NCBI GenBank assembly: GCA_963743705.1 | Contig: CAVUQS010000001.1 | Location: forward strand, 372,001 to 436,000 | Source: PALSA-243 sp963743705 | GTDB taxonomy: Bacteria; Acidobacteriota; Terriglobia; Bryobacterales; Bryobacteraceae | DNA: 64,000 nt | Direction: 5' to 3' | Part shown: piece after piece, positions 9,691-18,130 of the stretch | Layout of the letters: each line of letters starts with the position of its first letter | Position numbering within the stretch: the first letter of the stretch is position 1 | Translations under genes and position numbers: made by a program | The notes under the pieces: model-generated | Database searches by the model: none | What the model saw: the letters and a program-made list of their open reading frames with translations, nothing else | What the model was told of the DNA's origin: nothing

Positions 9691-11060
9691 CGGCAGCCGA
9701 ATTTATCGAACGGAATAGCGTCTTCGACGTGGACGCGAAAGCTGACCACGCTGGCGGGGCCACGGTCGCGATTGTAGCCGGGGTTGGTCACGTGCTGATA
9801 ATCGGCGGCAACCGATACGCCGCGCCAGACGTGCGCCGTATAGTAAGTCTCGAAGATCTTCTCCTGGCCGTAATTGAGGCCGCCGTCGCCCAGGATGAAC
9901 CCGAGGCCGCCTAGCGCGAGATACTCGCGATGTTCGGCGGAGAGGCCGTTGGAAACGAAAGCAGCGCCGATCTTGTCGGCGCGCCGGCGCCAAGGCTTGC
10001 CGCGAAAATCCGCGCCGATCTGTGCGGTGCGATCGATTTCCGTGTAGGCGTAGGATTCGTTGGTCCCGTCGTTCCAGCCAAGGCGTCCAAAGGCGCGTAA
10101 CAACGGGGTCAACTCCTGCTCGGCGTTCAGGCCGAAGCCGTATTTGACGCGGCCTTGCTTGCGGTAAAGCGTGATATCGGGAGTCGGATCTTTACCCGAG
10201 AGATAGCCGTCAATCGCTTCGCGATAGCTGCCCATGTTGGCGTGGTTCATGAACGTGAGGCCGCGAACGACGGTACTACGAGCCTTGATCAGATTCGGGT
10301 GATACTCCAGCTCGAAATTCTCCCCGCGGGCGCGGGCGATATTCCAATCCAGGTTTATGCCGTTGGCCACCGTCGGCATCAGCATTTCGCCAAACCGCGC
10401 CGCCCACGGACCGGAGTAATATTCCAGCACCAGCCCATAGGTGTAGCCGCGCGTATCGGCGGCATAATCGTAGGCGCCGTTGTTGACCATGGCCCAGTTC
10501 ATGAACTGGAGGTGGCTGTCGCTGCCGTCGGAATTCAGATCGAAGAAATCGACTGTGCTCATCTTGCCGAAACGGATTTCGAGACGCCGCGAAGGAACGA
10601 TAGAGGCGAGCGACAACGGATTGCGCGTAGCCTCGGTGGTTTCGCCGCCCAGCGGGATGGTGTAGTGAAGCATGACGCGCGAAACGTAGGGATCTTCGCC
10701 CAGCGAGGGGTTGCGGACCACGTCGACATTGGTGAAGCCGGCGATCCCCAGCGCGCTGCTCAGGCCAGCGCCGCCGGCGCTTTCGACGTCGCAAAGGATT
10801 TCGAGCCGCTTCGTGATCTGGAAGCCGGTGTAGAGAGTTTCAATTCGTGAAGTGGCGTGTTCTTTGGCCGGAAGGAAGCTGTTGACGCCGGAGTATTGCG
10901 CATCGAAGGCGGAATGCTGCTGGCGAATGAGATTCACCTGAAACGAAACCCAGAGGCGGTTCCAGAACGACTCATCACCGCCGCCGGGCGCGGGCGCAGC
11001 GCCGTCCTGAGCGAGAAGCGGCCAAGCAAGAAGGATGAAAAGCGCCGGGCAAAATCGCAA
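9687..11060 (-). CDS. Carbohydrate porin, OprB-like
   Basis: 457 residues from TTG 11060, with GGAG five bases upstream. An N-terminal signal peptide (hydrophobic run ending WPLLAQ) is followed by beta-strand-rich sequence. The C-terminal block YGQEKIFETYYTAHVWRG and the DYQHVTNPGYNRDRGP motif are typical of the carbohydrate-selective OprB porin family, which forms outer-membrane channels. Conserved arginine/aromatic strand patterns support a barrel. Whether sugars are the actual cargo is not shown. It is convergent with the TonB receptor, so the two outer-membrane genes are not in one operon. Confidence 0.82.
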   Translation of the reverse strand: MRFCPALFILLAWPLLAQDGAAPAPGGGDESFWNRLWVSFQVNLIRQQHSAFDAQYSGVNSFLPAKEHATSRIETLYTGFQITKRLEILCDVESAGGAGLSSALGIAGFTNVDVVRNPSLGEDPYVSRVMLHYTIPLGGETTEATRNPLSLASIVPSRRLEIRFGKMSTVDFFDLNSDGSDSHLQFMNWAMVNNGAYDYAADTRGYTYGLVLEYYSGPWAARFGEMLMPTVANGINLDWNIARARGENFELEYHPNLIKARSTVVRGLTFMNHANMGSYREAIDGYLSGKDPTPDITLYRKQGRVKYGFGLNAEQELTPLLRAFGRLGWNDGTNESYAYTEIDRTAQIGADFRGKPWRRRADKIGAAFVSNGLSAEHREYLALGGLGFILGDGGLNYGQEKIFETYYTAHVWRGVSVAADYQHVTNPGYNRDRGPASVVSFRVHVEDAIPFDKFGCR

Positions 11061-11132
11061 GCCACTCCATGGTCGGCGCCAGCGCGAGCCTAAGTCAAGA
11101 AATTGGGGTGATGGAACGGAACTTTCACGCTT

Positions 11133-11150
11133 GCGTAATGTGACTGTAAC
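11133..11150 (+). promoter_or_regulatory. Possible Pho box upstream of the PstS-like gene
   Basis: GCGTAATgtgaCTGTAAC contains two half-sites 11 bp apart; the second matches the PhoB half-site CTGT(A/C)A(C/T) and the first matches weakly. It lies 46 bp before the start of a phosphate-binding-like gene, which is the only reason to propose it. Confidence 0.25.
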
Positions 11151-11195
11151 TATAGAGCGCCGGGTTCGATGTCAGGATGAAGGTCTCGGGTCTCG

Positions 11196-12644
11196 ATGAT
11201 TACCGCCTCGAAGTGGTGCGTCTGTTTGGCTGGTTGCCTGGTTGTAGCCGGCGGCGCAGGCGCGTGGCAAGCCGGAGCGCCGCCCGCCGGCGTCAAGCGC
11301 CTATATGTGGAAGCCTTCGCGGTGAAAGGTGCGCCGGTCAAGCTTCGGGACGATGTTATCGCGGAGCTTCGTAAGTTGAGTATCTCGATTGCGCCGGAAC
11401 GCTCGGGCGCCGACGCGGTTTTGACTGGCGATGGAGAAACGTGGATCAAGGGCTATCGCAGCCTGAATCCCCGCTCGGGAAGATCGCCCTCGAATGGCAC
11501 GCCGCTTTACGCGGGCTTCCTCTCGGTTGAGCTGAAAGACGCCAAGGGAGACACACTGTGGTCATACCTGGCGACGCCGGCGTCGGGATCGGACGACATC
11601 TCGAAAGATCTGGCGAAGCGAGTGGCTAAACATCTGGCAGAGGCGCTGGTACACGGCGGCGAGCGGCCGGCGGGTATTTCCGCGCGAGCCATGACCAGCT
11701 TAAGCGGAGCGGGCGCCACGTTTCCGCAGCCGATTTACGCCAAGTGGATCGCGAATTATTTGCTCCAGAACCCCCGAGTGTCGATTACCTACGACGCCAT
11801 CGGATCGGAAGCCGGGGTTCGCAAGCTGCTGGCCGGCGAGGCGGATTTTGGCGCTTCGGACGATCCGGAGATCCTGCGCGAGCTCGCGCCTAACGACGAG
11901 GGCAAATATCTGCTGCTGCCCTCTGTGGTGGGCGCGGTGGTTCCTATCGTGAACCTGCCAGGATTTGCCGGCGGTATCGCACTCACGCCGGAAACCCTGG
12001 CGGGGATTTATCTGGGGAAGATCCGGAAATGGAACGACCCGATTCTCAGACAGGCGAACCGCGGAGTGAATCTCCCCGATCTCGATATCGTGGTGGTGCA
12101 TCGCGCCGAAGGCAGCGGCACAAGCTATACGTGGACCGACTATCTTTCCAAGACCAGTCCGGAGTGGAAGGCTCAAGTTGGCGCAGAGTTGCTTCCGAAG
12201 TGGCCGGCGGGGCGCGCGGCGAACGGAAACGATGGGGTGGCGAAGCTGGTGAAGGAGTTGGGTGGCGCGATCGGCTACGTCGAGTTCATCTACGCGCTGC
12301 AGAATCATCTGAGCTTTGCGAAGGTGAGAAATCAGAAAGGCCAATTTGTAGCGGCGGATCTGGAGAGCATCGGAGCCGCTGCGGAGGGCACGGCGATCGG
12401 CGCCGATTTCCGCGGCTCGATTGTGGATTCCCCGGCGGCAGGCGCGTATCCCATCACCTCGTTCACCTGGTTCGTCGTGCCGGCGCAGTTGCCCGAGGCG
12501 AAAAGACGTGCGATGACTGAGTTTCTGAAGTGGATGCTCGGGTCCGGTCAGCGGCAGGCAGCGGCATTGGGATACTTGGCGCTGCCGGAGGGGATTGCGC
12601 GCCGGGAAGAGGCGGCGATTGCTAAATTCTGGCCGGTACAATAG
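11196..12644 (+). CDS. PstS-like phosphate-binding protein with an extra N-terminal domain
   Basis: 482 residues from ATG 11196 with an N-terminal signal-like segment. Residues ~165-480 match the PstS group of periplasmic phosphate-binding proteins: LSGAGATFPQPIYAKW, ITYDAIGSEAGVR, the KIRKWNDPI motif and the ligand-loop HRAEGSGTSYTWTDYLSK. Residues ~30-160 are an added domain (VEAFAVKGAPVKLRDDVIAE...) that is not part of normal PstS and reads like the small beta/alpha domains of exported acidobacterial proteins. No PstCAB permease genes follow; the next genes are aguB and aguA, four bases downstream. Phosphate binding is inferred from the family; a sensing or scavenging role is possible. Confidence 0.85.
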   Translation: MITASKWCVCLAGCLVVAGGAGAWQAGAPPAGVKRLYVEAFAVKGAPVKLRDDVIAELRKLSISIAPERSGADAVLTGDGETWIKGYRSLNPRSGRSPSNGTPLYAGFLSVELKDAKGDTLWSYLATPASGSDDISKDLAKRVAKHLAEALVHGGERPAGISARAMTSLSGAGATFPQPIYAKWIANYLLQNPRVSITYDAIGSEAGVRKLLAGEADFGASDDPEILRELAPNDEGKYLLLPSVVGAVVPIVNLPGFAGGIALTPETLAGIYLGKIRKWNDPILRQANRGVNLPDLDIVVVHRAEGSGTSYTWTDYLSKTSPEWKAQVGAELLPKWPAGRAANGNDGVAKLVKELGGAIGYVEFIYALQNHLSFAKVRNQKGQFVAADLESIGAAAEGTAIGADFRGSIVDSPAAGAYPITSFTWFVVPAQLPEAKRRAMTEFLKWMLGSGQRQAAALGYLALPEGIARREEAAIAKFWPVQ

Positions 12645-12648
12645 TGGT

Positions 12649-13530
12649 GTGCATCAACGAAAATTCACGCTGGGCTTGATCCAGATGGCGTGTTCGAAGG
12701 ACCCGAACGAGAACCTCGCCAAAGCCGAATGGCGCATTCGCGAGGCGGCGGGTAAAGGCGCGCAAATCATTTCGGTGCAGGAGCTGTTCCGCTCGCAGTA
12801 CTTTTGCCGCGAAGAGAGCGCGGAGTTGTTCGATCTGGCCGAACCCTTGGACGGACCTACCAGCCAAAGCTTCACGCGGCTGGCGCGCGAGTTGGGCGTG
12901 GTGATCGTGGGCTCGATTTTCGAGCGCCGTGCAGCCGGGGTGTATCACAATACGGCGCTGGTGATCGATGCGGACGGCACGACTCTGGGCGCATATCGCA
13001 AGATGCACATTCCGGACGACCCGCTATATTTCGAAAAATATTACTTCACGCCGGGCGATTTGGGATTTCGCTGCTTCGATACGCGTTTTGCGCGGATCGC
13101 GCCGCTCGTGTGTTGGGACCAATGGTATCCGGAAGGCGCGCGCCTGGCGGCCCTGGGCGGCGCGCAGTTGCTGATCTACCCTACGGCCATTGGCTGGCAC
13201 CCCGCGGAGAAGGCGGAATACGGCGCGGCGCAGCACGATGCGTGGCGCACCATCCAACGCTCGCACGCGATCGCCAACGGCGTGTATGTGGCGGCGGTTA
13301 ACCGGGTAGGCTTCGAGGGCCCGGCGGATCACGGACTGGAATTTTGGGGCGCGTCGTTTGTGGCCGATCCCTTCGGCGTGGTGTTGGCGGAAGCCGGCCA
13401 CACCGCAGAGGAAACGCTGCTGGTGGAATGCGACCCGCGGCGCATCGAGGAAACGCGGCGCAACTGGCCGTTCCTGCGCGACCGGCGCATCGACGCCTAC
13501 GGGCCAATACTCAACCGGGTGATCGATTGA
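12649..13530 (+). CDS. aguB: N-carbamoylputrescine amidase
   Basis: 293 residues from GTG 12649, four bases after the previous stop; upstream in-frame TTG 12595 would overlap the previous gene and add an unrelated tail. This is a nitrilase-superfamily enzyme with the triad Glu45 (SVQELF), Lys118 (YRKMHIP) and Cys155 (LVCWDQW). The CWDQWYPEGAR block is typical of N-carbamoylputrescine amidase, which makes putrescine, CO2 and ammonia. Its partner aguA overlaps its stop codon, so the pair covers agmatine to putrescine in the cytoplasm. The agmatine source (arginine decarboxylase) is not in the window. Confidence 0.93.
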   Translation: MHQRKFTLGLIQMACSKDPNENLAKAEWRIREAAGKGAQIISVQELFRSQYFCREESAELFDLAEPLDGPTSQSFTRLARELGVVIVGSIFERRAAGVYHNTALVIDADGTTLGAYRKMHIPDDPLYFEKYYFTPGDLGFRCFDTRFARIAPLVCWDQWYPEGARLAALGGAQLLIYPTAIGWHPAEKAEYGAAQHDAWRTIQRSHAIANGVYVAAVNRVGFEGPADHGLEFWGASFVADPFGVVLAEAGHTAEETLLVECDPRRIEETRRNWPFLRDRRIDAYGPILNRVID

Positions 13531-14564
13531 CGGAATCCGTTCCGCGGAAGCTCGGCTTTCGCATGCCCGCCGAATGGGCCCCGCACGAGGCGACCTGGAT
13601 CTCCTGGCCGCATAATCGCGATGACTGGCCGGGCCGCTTCGCGCCCATTCCGTGGGTGTACGGCGAGATTGTGCGGAAGTTGAGCCGCGTGGAGCGCGTG
13701 TGCATTCTGGTGAACGGCAGCGCGCAGGAGCGCCAGGCGCGCACGGCGCTGCGCAAAGTGGGCGCGTCCATGGATGCCGTGGAGTTTTTCGAATGCCCTA
13801 CCGACCGGGTATGGACGCGCGACTATTGCCCCCTGTTCGTGAAGAACCGGCGCGGCGAAGTGGCGGCCACGGCTTGGCGTTTCAACGGGTGGGCGAAGTA
13901 TCCCAACCATAAGCTCGACGCGGCCGCGGGGCGATTCGCGGCGAAGCGCGCTGGCGTGAAGGCGTGGACGCCGGAGATGGTGCTCGAAGGCGGCAGCGTG
14001 GACGTCAACGGCGAGGGACTGTTGCTGACGACGGAAGAATGCCTGCTGAGCGATGTGCAGGCCCGCAACCCCGGCATGTCGCCGCGGCAAATCGAGCGCC
14101 ACCTCCGCGACTATCTGGGCGCCGACCGTGTGATCTGGCTGCGCAACGGCATCACGGGCGACGATACGCACGGACACGTTGACGATCTGGCGCGGTTCGT
14201 GGCGCCGGACACGGTCGTGCTGGCATCGGAAAGCGATCGCTCAGATGCGAACTACCAGCCGCTGCGCGAGAATTACGAACTATTACAGGCCGCGGGGCTG
14301 CGCGTGGTGAGACTGCCCATGCCGCGGCCGCTGATATTCGTGGGCGTGCGGCTACCCGCCAGCTATGCGAATTTCTATATTGCGAACGGGTTAGTGTTGG
14401 TTCCCACGTTCAACGATCCGGCCGACCGCGTGGCGCTGAATACCCTGGCAAAGTGCTTTCCCGATCGCGAAGTGACGGGCATCGATTGCACGGCGTTGAT
14501 TTGGGGGCTGGGTGCGCTGCACTGCATGACGCAGCAGCAGCCGGCGAGTGGTGAGCCGGCGTAA
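13527..14564 (+). CDS. aguA: Agmatine deiminase
   Basis: 345 residues if translation starts at TTG 13527, which overlaps the aguB stop (TTGA) and would couple the two genes; ATG 13563 is the alternative, but the residues before it (PRKLGFRMPAEW) fit the family. Porphyromonas-type agmatine deiminase: substrate residues in WTRDYCP and EGGSVDVNGEG, the GDDTHGHVDD block, and catalytic Cys333 in GALHCMTQQQP. It converts agmatine to N-carbamoylputrescine plus ammonia, which aguB then hydrolyses. Confidence 0.94.
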   Translation: MTESVPRKLGFRMPAEWAPHEATWISWPHNRDDWPGRFAPIPWVYGEIVRKLSRVERVCILVNGSAQERQARTALRKVGASMDAVEFFECPTDRVWTRDYCPLFVKNRRGEVAATAWRFNGWAKYPNHKLDAAAGRFAAKRAGVKAWTPEMVLEGGSVDVNGEGLLLTTEECLLSDVQARNPGMSPRQIERHLRDYLGADRVIWLRNGITGDDTHGHVDDLARFVAPDTVVLASESDRSDANYQPLRENYELLQAAGLRVVRLPMPRPLIFVGVRLPASYANFYIANGLVLVPTFNDPADRVALNTLAKCFPDREVTGIDCTALIWGLGALHCMTQQQPASGEPA

Positions 14565-14612
14565 GCTCGTGGCCGAGGCTGAACGCGACCACAGATCAAG
14601 GCAGAACTGACC

Positions 14613-14951
14613 ATGACCAAGTCCCCGAAAAAATCCCTCAGGACGATCACCGAGAGCAGCGGCAACGTCTTCGCCGATCTTGGCCTCCCCAACCCCGAAC
14701 AGGAGTTGATGAAGGCGGAGTTGACGCTCCAGATCGCCCGCATTATCAAGGACCGCGGTATGACGCAAGCCTCGGCCGCCAAAGCGCTTGGCATCAAACA
14801 ACCGCATGTCTCATTGCTGACGCGCAATCGCGCCGGAAGTTTTTCGGTTGGACGGCTTATGGAATTCCTGACGGCGCTTGGTCAGGATGTTGAAATCGCG
14901 GTGTCCCCTTCGCGGAAGCCGCACGGGGAAATGTCCTTCACGCTTCGGTAA
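14613..14951 (+). CDS. XRE-type helix-turn-helix protein, HigA-antitoxin-like, apparently orphan
   Basis: 112 residues. Residues ~30-95 form a helix-turn-helix domain (ELTLQIARIIKDRGMTQASA, then KALGIKQPHVSLLTR) of the HTH_37 / HigA-2 type; members often act as antitoxins that bind a RelE-like toxin encoded just upstream. Here the upstream gene is aguA, only 48 bp away, and no toxin-sized frame is seen on either side. The N-terminal ESSGNVFADLGLPNPEQEL segment is typical of this antitoxin group. It is either a solitary regulator or what is left of a toxin-antitoxin pair. Confidence 0.8.
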   Translation: MTKSPKKSLRTITESSGNVFADLGLPNPEQELMKAELTLQIARIIKDRGMTQASAAKALGIKQPHVSLLTRNRAGSFSVGRLMEFLTALGQDVEIAVSPSRKPHGEMSFTLR

Positions 14952-14966
14952 TGAGGGGAAAGACGC

Positions 14967-15932
14967 CTAGCGGGCGTCCATGGAGTGCAGTACCACCTTC
15001 AGCGAGCCCCGTTCCGCCGCCTTGTCGAAAGCCTGCTCCGCGTCGGTGAGGGGGAAGCGCGCGCTGATCATTTCTTCCACAAGGATTAGTTCGTGTTCGA
15101 GCAGCGGCAGCGCGGCTTCGAAACGGCCGCAACGCGAGCCGATGAGCGTGATCTCGTTGACGATAACCGGGGCCATGTCTACCGGCACGGCGCTGTGTAC
15201 GGTGGATTTCAGGATCACCGTGCCGCGCGGCTTCGTCATGGACGCGGCGGCGCGCAGGCCGTCGGGATTGCCGGTGGCATCCACCACCCATTCGAATGCG
15301 GCGGTGGGCAGTTTACCATCGGCGAGTTCGGTCATTACGCCGGCGGCCGCGGCGATGCGCAGCTTTTCCCAATGACGGCCAAAGAGGCGCACCGGATAGC
15401 CGTGCGCGTGCAGCACCTGAGAGATCAGCAATCCCAACTTGCCGTCGCCCAGAACGGCAATCGGTTCGCCGGGAGGGATCGTCACCTGATCGAGAATCTC
15501 GCACGCCGCGGCGAGCGGTTCGGTGAAGAGCGCGCGCTCGAGCGGCATCCAATCGGGAACTACGTGAAGATTGCGATCGGGCAGCACGAAGTATTCGGAA
15601 AAAGCGCCGGGCTGATTGACGATACCGAGAACCGTGCGATTGGGGCAGTGGCGGCCAAGCCCCTTGCGGCACCATTCGCAGTGCGTGCAGGCCAGATTGA
15701 TTTCGCCGACGACGCGCTTGCCGATTAGATCTTGGCGATCGGATTCTATCACTTCGCCCACAAATTCGTGCCCGGGCGTCCCGGCGAACTCGTAGTACCC
15801 TTTGCGCAATTCCAGATCCGTGTTACAGATACCGCCTACCAGAAACCGTATCAACGCATACTGATTTTGGCGCGCTGGAAGCGGAACTTCCTTAACGCAG
15901 ATTCTGCCTTTTTCTAGTTGTACAGCTTTCAT
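14967..15932 (-). CDS. Zinc-dependent alcohol dehydrogenase (MDR family)
   Basis: 321 residues from ATG 15932 (MKAVQLEKGR). Catalytic-zinc residues Cys36 (GGICNTDLELRKGYYEF) and His55-Glu56 in GTPGHEFVGEV; structural-zinc cysteines 82, 85, 88 and 96; nucleotide-binding AVLGDGKLGLL. The GICNTDLELxKGYYxFxGTxGHEFVG pattern is shared with a subgroup annotated only as alcohol or threonine-dehydrogenase-like. Substrate unknown. It is divergent from the small gene at 16066. It shares little beyond the family signatures with the dehydrogenase at 1701. Confidence 0.88.
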   Translation of the reverse strand: MKAVQLEKGRICVKEVPLPARQNQYALIRFLVGGICNTDLELRKGYYEFAGTPGHEFVGEVIESDRQDLIGKRVVGEINLACTHCEWCRKGLGRHCPNRTVLGIVNQPGAFSEYFVLPDRNLHVVPDWMPLERALFTEPLAAACEILDQVTIPPGEPIAVLGDGKLGLLISQVLHAHGYPVRLFGRHWEKLRIAAAAGVMTELADGKLPTAAFEWVVDATGNPDGLRAAASMTKPRGTVILKSTVHSAVPVDMAPVIVNEITLIGSRCGRFEAALPLLEHELILVEEMISARFPLTDAEQAFDKAAERGSLKVVLHSMDAR

Positions 15933-16052
15933 TTTCAATGAGATAACATTTCTGGTTAACGGCGTTTTACCCACAGGCGCGGGTAATAGTTAACCCGCAA
16001 ATTAGTATCAGGGAGCTCCTTGGTTTACTATTGAACTAACGTGGACGTTTTG

Positions 16053-16064
16053 GTACATATGTAC
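16053..16064. promoter_or_regulatory. 12-bp palindrome just before the small gene
   Basis: GTACATATGTAC is a perfect palindrome ending one base before ATG 16066. It could be an operator or chance. Similar GTAC-rich elements lie before other genes of the window (about 49405 and 51430). Confidence 0.35.
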
Positions 16065-16065
16065 T

Positions 16066-16236
16066 ATGTTATCCAAGAAATCCCCCTTGATTGGCAACTA
16101 CGATCCCAGTTTTCGAAAACAACTGGAGTATCTTTATGCCCGCCGTTCCATAATCGATACCCTCATCGAATCTCTGGAACAGTATGATCGCGACTCGCCA
16201 AAAGCCAAACAAATGCTGAAGCGCAAATCAGCCTAG
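16066..16236 (+). CDS. Small protein of unknown function (56 aa), paralogue of the one at 49523
   Basis: ATG 16066 to TAG 16236. The protein begins MLSKKSPLIGNYDPSF and carries the helical core LEYLYARRSIIDTLIESLEQ followed by YDRDSPKAK. The gene at 49523 contains LDRLYARKAAVEDLIRSLED, so the two share the pattern LYAR(R/K)..(I/V)..LI.SLE.Y(D/E)R. Conservation between two distant genes supports real coding. No signal peptide or cysteines. It ends 4 bp inside the convergent TlpA-like gene. A short amphipathic helix that binds a partner is the simplest picture; function unknown. Confidence 0.72.
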   Translation: MLSKKSPLIGNYDPSFRKQLEYLYARRSIIDTLIESLEQYDRDSPKAKQMLKRKSA

Positions 16237-17129
16237 CGATTTCCGCGCTTCATAGTTGCCTGGATCTTTGCGGATAATTCCGATTCCGGCATCGCGCCTG
16301 GATGATACATGCGCACGATACCGGAAGAATCGATGAGCACCAGAGTCGGGACGGTGCTCGCTCCGTAAGCCTGAAAGTTCGCCGCACTAAGCGGCACAGG
16401 CATCGGCGAGATGGTCGCGTAAAACTTCGCCCGCACCCGGTCGATGTACGGCTTTTCCACCGCCGGTGAAGCATCCTCCCCATTCGCTGCATACCCGTAG
16501 AACTTAGTCGGCCCGATCACCACCAATCCTTTCGGCGCGTAGATTTTCTGCAGATCCGCGATTTGCGGTTCCTGAGCTTTGCAGTCGACGCACCAGTGCG
16601 CCCAGAAAAACAGCAACACCGTCTTCCCGCGCAGGCTTGCCAGGGTGGGCGGCTTTGGGCCAAGCCAATCGCTGAGATTCAATTCCGGCGCCGGCTTTCC
16701 TTCCAGGCTCAATACATTGATGTTCTTACGGATCCTCTCGACTAGCGACGTGCCGGCAAAAAGCTTCAGCTGTTCGCGCAGGAACGTGACGGCTTCCGCG
16801 CGCCGTCCGGTGGCGGCCAGCGTTTGCGCATGCACTTCGATGGACGCGCCCAGCGCGATGGGGAGCGTGGGCTCGGCATCGAGTTTGCGCCCATGCAGCA
16901 GCGCGTCCGAGATCTTACGCGTTTCGGCGGCGTAGGCATCGGCCTTTTCGTAGCGTTGGGCGTCCAGTTCGCCGCGCGCCAGCCAGGAAAATGCGGCTGC
17001 GACTTCAGGCGTGGCGCCATGCGATTCCGCGGCGCGCGCCTGGCGGTCAGCGGCGTCAAAGTTGTGCTGGGCAATCAGGCCGCGGACGTTATCGACCAGC
17101 GCTGCGTAAAGGAACAATGCTGCAACCAT
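16233..17129 (-). CDS. TlpA-like thioredoxin-fold protein with N-terminal helical region
   Basis: 298 residues. Residues ~1-145 are alpha-helical with TPR-like spacing after a short hydrophobic N-terminus (MVAALFLYAAL). Residues ~150-295 form a TlpA/AlkC-type thioredoxin domain with the redox motif WCVDC in FFWAHWCVDCKAQ and the cis-proline region STVPTLVLID. Such proteins act in the periplasm as thiol-disulphide reductases. It follows the next gene (17133-17648) by three bases, so the two are an operon. The partner protein is unknown. Confidence 0.83.
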   Translation of the reverse strand: MVAALFLYAALVDNVRGLIAQHNFDAADRQARAAESHGATPEVAAAFSWLARGELDAQRYEKADAYAAETRKISDALLHGRKLDAEPTLPIALGASIEVHAQTLAATGRRAEAVTFLREQLKLFAGTSLVERIRKNINVLSLEGKPAPELNLSDWLGPKPPTLASLRGKTVLLFFWAHWCVDCKAQEPQIADLQKIYAPKGLVVIGPTKFYGYAANGEDASPAVEKPYIDRVRAKFYATISPMPVPLSAANFQAYGASTVPTLVLIDSSGIVRMYHPGAMPESELSAKIQATMKRGNR

Positions 17130-17132
17130 GAT

Positions 17133-17648
17133 TTAAAGGAGCGAGCCGATGTACTGCGTCATTTGGGGGCTCATCCAATCGGCGCCTTCTGCGACTTTGC
17201 GCAGCACGCGGCCATCGGAGCCGATGATGTAGGTTTCGGGATAGATGAAAGTGCCGTAGTCCTCGTGAATCTTGAGGTCGCGGGTGGTGAGAAACTCGGG
17301 ATGGAAGCGCGTGAGGAAGCCGCGATACGCCTTTTCGTTGTCGTCGACGCTCACGCCGAGCACCACGAGGCCTTTGGGCCCGAACTCGTGCGCCAGTTCG
17401 CTGAGTGAAGGCGTCTCTTCAATACACGGCGGACACCAGCTCGCCCAGAAATTGAGCACGAGCACCTTGCCGCCGAAGTTGTTCAGCGAAACGGTGCGTC
17501 CGTTTTCGGTGACAAGGGTGAAATCGGGTGCGGAATCGCCGGCGATGACGACGCGCTGGTGAATGCCGCTGTAGATCGCAAAAATCAGCGCCACGGTGAG
17601 GGCGCAGATAGCGATGCGAAGGGCGCGATCAGTCTTCAGTTTTGCCAT
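17133..17648 (-). CDS. TlpA/ResA-family thiol-disulphide reductase
   Basis: 171 residues from ATG 17648 (MAKLKTDRALRI). One N-terminal membrane anchor (residues ~9-28) places the rest outside the cytoplasmic membrane. Redox motif WCPPC in NFWASWCPPCIEE and cis-proline FIYPETYIIG. ResA/TlpA-type proteins reduce periplasmic disulphides, for example in cytochrome c maturation; no cytochrome genes are near, so the client is unknown. It is the first gene of a two-gene operon with the larger TlpA-like protein. Confidence 0.9.
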   Translation of the reverse strand: MAKLKTDRALRIAICALTVALIFAIYSGIHQRVVIAGDSAPDFTLVTENGRTVSLNNFGGKVLVLNFWASWCPPCIEETPSLSELAHEFGPKGLVVLGVSVDDNEKAYRGFLTRFHPEFLTTRDLKIHEDYGTFIYPETYIIGSDGRVLRKVAEGADWMSPQMTQYIGSLL

Positions 17649-17704
17649 GGATCTATAATTTAATTGTAGCTCCGGCGCGCGAGCCGGCATCCTTACAAGC
17701 GCTC

Positions 17705-18130
17705 ATGATTATCACCCGTAAAGTGGAATTTTCGGCTTCGCACGTTTGCCGCAGCGAACAGCTGTCCGAAGAGCAGAATGTCCATCTTTACGGCGCAGCG
17801 GCCAATCGGAACGGGCACGGACACAATTACGTGGTGGAAGTGAGCCTTGAGGGCGATCCCGACCCGGTGACGGGCATGGTGCTCGACTTGAAGGAGCTGA
17901 AAGAATTGTTAAACCGCGAGATCGTGGCGCCCTACGATCACCGGTTTCTGAATTACGAAGCGTCGCCGTTCGACCGCATCGTGCCCACCGCCGAAAACGT
18001 GGCGCGGGAAATCTGGCGCCGCCTGGAACCGCATTTGTGCAACGGACGCGGGCGTCTGCACTCTGTACGGTTGTACGAAACGCCGGACCTGTTTGTGGAT
18101 TACTTCGGGGAGCAGCCGTGTTCCGCGTGA
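17705..18130 (+). CDS. 6-pyruvoyltetrahydropterin synthase / QueD homologue lacking the catalytic Cys
   Basis: 141 residues from ATG 17705. Zinc-binding histidines are present in FSASHV and NGHGHNYVVEV, and the YDHRFLN His/Asp and the RLYETPD Glu are kept. The loop that reads YGKCNNPYGHGHNY in its neighbour reads YGAAANRNGHGHNY here, so the usual catalytic Cys is Ala. The family converts dihydroneopterin triphosphate to pyruvoyl- or carboxy-tetrahydropterin. This copy may be a structural partner or have another chemistry. First gene of a three-gene pterin operon; its stop lies inside the next gene. Confidence 0.85.
   Translation: MIITRKVEFSASHVCRSEQLSEEQNVHLYGAAANRNGHGHNYVVEVSLEGDPDPVTGMVLDLKELKELLNREIVAPYDHRFLNYEASPFDRIVPTAENVAREIWRRLEPHLCNGRGRLHSVRLYETPDLFVDYFGEQPCSA

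Noticed and set aside
12595..12648. Upstream TTG start for aguB
   Set aside because: It lies inside the PstS-like gene and adds residues foreign to the family; GTG 12649 fits the spacing after the previous stop.
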